DNA from: an uncultured Lachnospiraceae bacterium
GTDB taxonomy: Bacteria > Bacillota_A > Clostridia > Lachnospirales > Lachnospiraceae
Length of the DNA stretch: 8,784 nucleotides
Direction: 5' to 3'
Assembly (NCBI GenBank): GCA_902796775.1
Contig: CADBQK010000050.1
Location: 1 to 8,784 of the forward strand
Below are positions 6,247 to 8,784 of this stretch, in pieces. The notes under the pieces are model-generated. The model ran no database searches. It had not been told where the DNA came from and was given only the letters and a program-made list of their open reading frames with translations. Positions within the stretch are counted from its first letter, which is position 1, and each line of letters begins with the position of its first letter. The translations under genes were made by a program, and so were the position numbers.

Positions 6247-7740
6247 CTACTCGTTCCGCAGGACAAACAGTGTATCTCTCCGGTTCCCGGACAGTTCCAT
6301 CTCCAGCAGGACAGTCAGTCCGCCTGCTCTTGCCAGACAGTTCCGGAACATATCCGGCTCAGAGGTACAAATACAGGCAATCCCGCCTTCTTTCAGCCAT
6401 ACCGGCAGACGGTATGTAAATGAGGCAAGCAGCTCTTCCAACATGTCAAAGGGCATCCTGTCGGATACTGCAGGGACTTCCGTGACTATTTCATCAAAAC
6501 GGTATTTATGTGTAAACTCCAGGCAATCCCTGCAGATCAGAAAAATATCACGTCCTGCAAGTGTTGCATTTTTCCCTGCCATACGGATGGCTTCTCCATA
6601 ACGGTCGACTCCGTACAGATTCGCTGTACGCAGCTTCCTGTCGCGCTCGATCAGCAGTACGCCTGTCCCGCAAAACGGATCCAGAACGCTTGCATTTGCT
6701 GAAAGCCAGGGTGAAGCTGCCTCCATCATCTCTGCCGCTTTTACGGGATGAGTGGAGGTGGCCAGTGTGTATTTCCTGTAGAGAAATCTTCTGTCCGGGA
6801 GCGTATTCATCTCCAGATATGCACTGAAAACTCCTTTCCCATTATCGATCAGACGAATCGTAAACTCGTAATCTGTCGGGGAATTCACAAGCAGAAAGCC
6901 GCTTTCATCTTCGATCCGGGCCGCCAGTCTGGATGTGAACTTGCTCCTGTCTCCCATCGCCATATTGGTGCGCATATCGATACGGAAATAATACGGAGCT
7001 TTACCCTTCAGCATTGCCGAGACATATCTGGCAAGACCGGCTCTCATCATCTCCTCACCGATTTCAGGAGGTGCATCCTGCTTCAGCGGGTTGCTGCAGA
7101 AACGGAAAAGATATCCCTTTACCGTGCGGATCTTCATGATATCTGCCAGACGTTTTGTATGCAGGAAAATCACTCCCCTGGCCGCCTTAACAGCACTGCA
7201 GCTTCCCTTTGGCAGCTGCTGCAGAGTTAATTTTTCCAGACCGGGACTGACAACCAGTGCAATGTCCACTTCTTTCGAAAAACCGTCAAACTCATGTCTT
7301 ACAGGAGGCTCATGACGGAAAATCAGCTTGCGGAGCCATTTTGCTTCGATTGCCAGATGTTTCCTGTCTTCCCCCGAAATCTGCATATGCTCGATCCTGG
7401 AAAGACGTTCCTTAAAATCCCCCAGATAAGGACGGTAATCCAGGCGGGAAATTGCCGCCAGATAGTCCGCCCTGACAAACAGTTTTTCTTCATGTTTATA
7501 GGAATAAATCAGTTCACTCACCAGCGAATTATCCTTCAGCTCACCGATTACCAGTGCCGCATTTCTCCTGGCTTTTGCATCCGGATCGCTCAGCTTGTCC
7601 AGCAGAACATCCTTCCTGTCCTCATCAATCTCCGAAAGGAGCTCATGGCTTCTGTCATCCCGCAGAAGCTGGCGCAGTGTAAACAGGTTCTCACGCACCT
7701 CTATCGAAGCTGTCAGTTCATCAAATATTTTATCTAACAT
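6247..7740 (-). CDS. HEAT-repeat and class I SAM-dependent methyltransferase fusion protein (TRM11/RlmL-like)
   Basis: This 497-residue protein has three parts. Residues about 40-120 form helical HEAT-like repeats (SDPDAKARRNAALVIGEL, then VRADYLAAISRL). Residues about 155-315 form a mixed region resembling the THUMP-containing middle of TRM11/RlmL-type RNA methyltransferases. Residues about 325-497 are a Rossmann methyltransferase domain, with SAM-binding motif LDPFCGTGVLLIE (about 353-365) and the acidic-loop motif YGVDRYGEAI. The usual catalytic (D/N)PPY motif is replaced by FDEIVTEVPAVSD (about 416-427), so activity or target may differ. ATG 7740 is preferred to the in-frame ATG 7758, because GGAAGGG lies 5 bases before 7740 and nothing convincing precedes 7758. 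A tRNA or rRNA guanine or adenine substrate is a family-based guess. Confidence 0.8.
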   Translation of the reverse strand: MLDKIFDELTASIEVRENLFTLRQLLRDDRSHELLSEIDEDRKDVLLDKLSDPDAKARRNAALVIGELKDNSLVSELIYSYKHEEKLFVRADYLAAISRLDYRPYLGDFKERLSRIEHMQISGEDRKHLAIEAKWLRKLIFRHEPPVRHEFDGFSKEVDIALVVSPGLEKLTLQQLPKGSCSAVKAARGVIFLHTKRLADIMKIRTVKGYLFRFCSNPLKQDAPPEIGEEMMRAGLARYVSAMLKGKAPYYFRIDMRTNMAMGDRSKFTSRLAARIEDESGFLLVNSPTDYEFTIRLIDNGKGVFSAYLEMNTLPDRRFLYRKYTLATSTHPVKAAEMMEAASPWLSANASVLDPFCGTGVLLIERDRKLRTANLYGVDRYGEAIRMAGKNATLAGRDIFLICRDCLEFTHKYRFDEIVTEVPAVSDRMPFDMLEELLASFTYRLPVWLKEGGIACICTSEPDMFRNCLARAGGLTVLLEMELSGNRRDTLFVLRNE

Positions 7741-7777
7741 ATCCACCCTTCCTTCCATGCACCAGGATTTCCCGACA

Positions 7778-7845
7778 GTGAGTCAGGGGACGTATCTTCT
7801 GACTCATTTTCTTGAATGAGTCAGAAGATACGTCCCCTGACTCAC
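7778..7845. repeat. REP-like paired hairpin (two inverted copies, 31-bp perfect inverted repeat)
   Basis: Arms 7778-7808 and 7815-7845 are exact reverse complements with a 6-base loop TTCTTG. Each arm is also a small hairpin by itself: TGAGTCAG (7779-7786) pairs with CTGACTCA (7799-7806), and the same pair recurs at 7817-7824 and 7837-7844. The core GGGGACGTATCTT is like the G-rich GGGGACG core of palindromic repeats seen near IS200-like (REP-associated) transposases in many bacteria. No transposase gene is in the window, so this would be a non-autonomous copy. It fills the 114-base gap between the 80-residue protein gene and the methyltransferase gene. It lacks a U tract but could still slow transcription. 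Confidence 0.8.
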
Positions 7846-7854
7846 CCCTCACAA

Positions 7855-8097
7855 TTACTCGCACTCAGCAATCACTGTATACACACTATCCGCAAAGCGG
7901 ACTTCCCTGATCCGTGCCGTCAGCGTATGCAGACGCTCTGAGGCCGGAATATTCCCGCTCATAGCCAATGCCGGCTCGATCGTATAGTAATAGACTGTAC
8001 CGCCGAGCGTACTCAGGCTGGACTCTGTCATCTCCACCTGGTCTCCTTCCTTAAGGAGACCAGGTCTTTCCATTCGAAATGCCACATCCCTTTTCAT
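7855..8097 (-). CDS. 80-residue hypothetical protein, family not recognised
   Basis: The frame runs from an ATG at 8097 with AGGAGG 6 bases upstream (8104-8109), far better than any upstream in-frame start, so the longer open frame to 8247 is rejected. The product starts MKRDVAFRMERPGLLKEGDQ. It looks mainly beta-stranded (alternating hydrophobic stretches GGTVYYYTIEPAL, HTLTARIREVRF and SVYTVIAECE), compatible with a small barrel, without a signal peptide, membrane segment or known motif. A 12-bp perfect hairpin lies inside the coding sequence (8037-8064). The gene lies on the same strand as the methyltransferase gene downstream and hppA upstream, with a REP-like hairpin just after its stop. 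Function unknown. Confidence 0.65.
   Translation of the reverse strand: MKRDVAFRMERPGLLKEGDQVEMTESSLSTLGGTVYYYTIEPALAMSGNIPASERLHTLTARIREVRFADSVYTVIAECE
8037..8064 (-). other. 12-bp perfect hairpin inside the 80-residue protein gene
   Basis: CCTGGTCTCCTT (8037-8048) pairs with AAGGAGACCAGG (8053-8064) around a 4-base loop CCTT. In the minus-strand mRNA it falls around codons 12-20. A G/C-containing perfect 12-bp stem is unusual inside a coding sequence. Confidence 0.6.
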
Positions 8098-8342
8098 CAG
8101 CAGCCTCCTGTCACAGGAAATGATACACGGTATCTGTAAAACCAGACTCCGGATAAAACAGATTTTACAAGTACTCTGGCTTTGTTTGTCCGCTCTGGTC
8201 CGAATATCCAAAACGGCCATGCCGGAGCCATGCACGAGTCTATGCATGAATCTCAGGCACAGCCGCTCTGATTGATTTTATATTGTATGTATTCCGGGAA
8301 ACTGTCTGCAGCTCTGAAACAGCTGCAATCTCCCGTAAATGA
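8098..8342. other. Intergenic region between hppA and the 80-residue protein gene
   Basis: This 245-base stretch has no convincing gene. It holds the RBS at 8104-8109, a TGTAAAA (8135-8141) and TTTTACA (8163-8169) pair with 21-base spacing, and the hairpin at 8295-8335. I find no strong promoter for the 80-residue protein gene; a TATCAT on the minus strand near 8121-8126 lacks a good -35. Confidence 0.35.
8295..8335 (-). terminator. Two-part hairpin downstream of hppA, possible terminator
   Basis: An inner stem TGCAGCT/AGCTGCA (8307-8313 with 8321-8327, 7-base loop) sits inside an outer CGGGA/TCCCG pairing (8295-8299 with 8331-8335). It starts 7 bases after the hppA stop. No run of Us follows on the minus strand, so intrinsic termination would be weak. 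Confidence 0.4.
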
Positions 8343-8784
8343 TTACATCAGTACACCCAGGAAACATCCGGAAAAGACAAGCGCAACGATGGTCATCAGC
8401 TTGATCAGGATGTTGATGGAAGGACCGGAAGTATCTTTGAACGGATCGCCGACAGTATCGCCGACAACAGCTGCCTTATGCGCATCGCTGCCCTTGCCGC
8501 CATGGTTGCCGTTCTCAATATACTTCTTCGCATTATCCCACGCACCGCCTGCATTGGACATGAAGATTGCCATTAGGACACCGGTAACAAGGGAGCCGGC
8601 AAGCATACCGCCGACAGCCTCGGGCCCGAGCAGGACGCCGACAATGATCGGAACTGCTACTGCCATAACACCTGGAACGATCATCTCGCGAAGAGCTGCC
8701 TGTGTGGAAATGGCAACACAGTTCTTATAATCCGGTCTGGATGTACCAGCCAGGATGCCCTCGTCCTCATGGAACTGACGTCTG
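8343..8784 (-). CDS. hppA: Membrane-bound ion-pumping pyrophosphatase, C-terminal part (N-terminus outside window)
   Basis: The minus-strand frame is open from the right edge to a TAA at 8343-8345, giving the last 146 residues. HppA hydrolyses pyrophosphate and uses the energy to pump H+ or Na+ across the membrane. The fragment shows the conserved [19 protein letters not shown] loop, then [14 protein letters not shown], two membrane segments, [15 protein letters not shown], and the hallmark [20 protein letters not shown] near the end. The last hydrophobic helix then closes the protein. The residues that separate K+-dependent from K+-independent pumps and Na+ from H+ transport lie outside the window, so the ion is not known. 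Confidence 0.96.
   Translation of the reverse strand, partial: RRQFHEDEGILAGTSRPDYKNCVAISTQAALREMIVPGVMAVAVPIIVGVLLGPEAVGGMLAGSLVTGVLMAIFMSNAGGAWDNAKKYIENGNHGGKGSDAHKAAVVGDTVGDPFKDTSGPSINILIKLMTIVALVFSGCFLGVLM

Noticed and set aside
6099..6266. In-frame N-terminal extension of yerC
   Set aside because: The extension covers the promoter and dyad region and has no RBS at its start; the ATG at 6098 matches the family's usual N-terminus and has GGAAGG upstream.
7778..7845. Reading the long hairpin as an intrinsic terminator
   Set aside because: No run of T follows on either strand, and each arm folds on itself, which fits a REP-like repeat better.
8098..8247. N-terminal extension of the 80-residue protein to a 130-residue frame
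   Set aside because: The internal ATG at 8097 has a perfect AGGAGG at good spacing; the upstream part (Cys/Arg-rich) looks non-coding.
1..8784. CRISPR array, tRNA, rRNA, riboswitch, prophage or toxin-antitoxin system
   Set aside because: I saw no regularly spaced repeats, no tRNA-like cloverleaf, no rRNA-like stretch, no recognisable riboswitch core and no toxin or phage motifs.

Overview
The window looks like chromosomal DNA from a low-to-mid GC Gram-positive anaerobe of the class Clostridia, most likely a Lachnospiraceae-type gut bacterium. This is inferred from strong AGGAGG-type ribosome binding sites, a teichoic-acid-type CDP-glycerol glycerophosphotransferase, a YerC-type TrpR-like regulator, a Gram-positive-style type I signal peptidase and a membrane-bound pyrophosphatase. 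Most of it is ordinary housekeeping sequence. I see no prophage, CRISPR array, tRNA, rRNA or complete mobile element.

Layout from left to right. (1) 1-3013 holds three genes on the minus strand, read right to left: a small bacterial PH-domain protein, aspartate-semialdehyde dehydrogenase (asd) and a CDP-glycerol glycerophosphotransferase cut by the left edge. They are 45 and 15 bases apart and probably form one operon, driven by a near-consensus promoter at 3061-3089 (TTGACA, 17-base spacer, TACTAT). (2) A divergent promoter at 3151-3178 drives two plus-strand genes: a 79-residue single-pass membrane protein with an acidic tail, and a 278-residue protein with two S1 RNA-binding domains. (3) A 17-bp perfect bidirectional terminator at 4457-4497 separates this unit from the convergent one. 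(4) 4546-6098 (minus strand) is a probable yerC, secreted or anchored hypothetical protein, lepB operon. The region upstream of yerC has a good promoter overlapped by a TGTAAACA/TGTTTACA inverted repeat, plus a separate 14-bp palindrome with the same TGTAAA core. (5) 6247-7740 (minus) encodes a HEAT-repeat plus class I methyltransferase fusion with a non-standard catalytic motif. (6) 7778-7845 is a paired REP-like hairpin, two opposed copies making a 31-bp perfect inverted repeat. (7) 7855-8097 (minus) is an unrecognised 80-residue protein with a 12-bp perfect hairpin inside its coding sequence. (8) 8343-8784 (minus) is the C-terminal end of the ion-pumping pyrophosphatase HppA.

The genes cover cell envelope work (teichoic-acid-type polymerisation, Asd for lysine/diaminopimelate and hence peptidoglycan precursors, signal peptidase), RNA binding or modification (S1 protein, methyltransferase) and membrane energetics (HppA). 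The most unusual items are the operator-like dyads upstream of yerC, the double REP-like hairpin and the atypical HEAT-methyltransferase. None of these shows an evident new system on its own.
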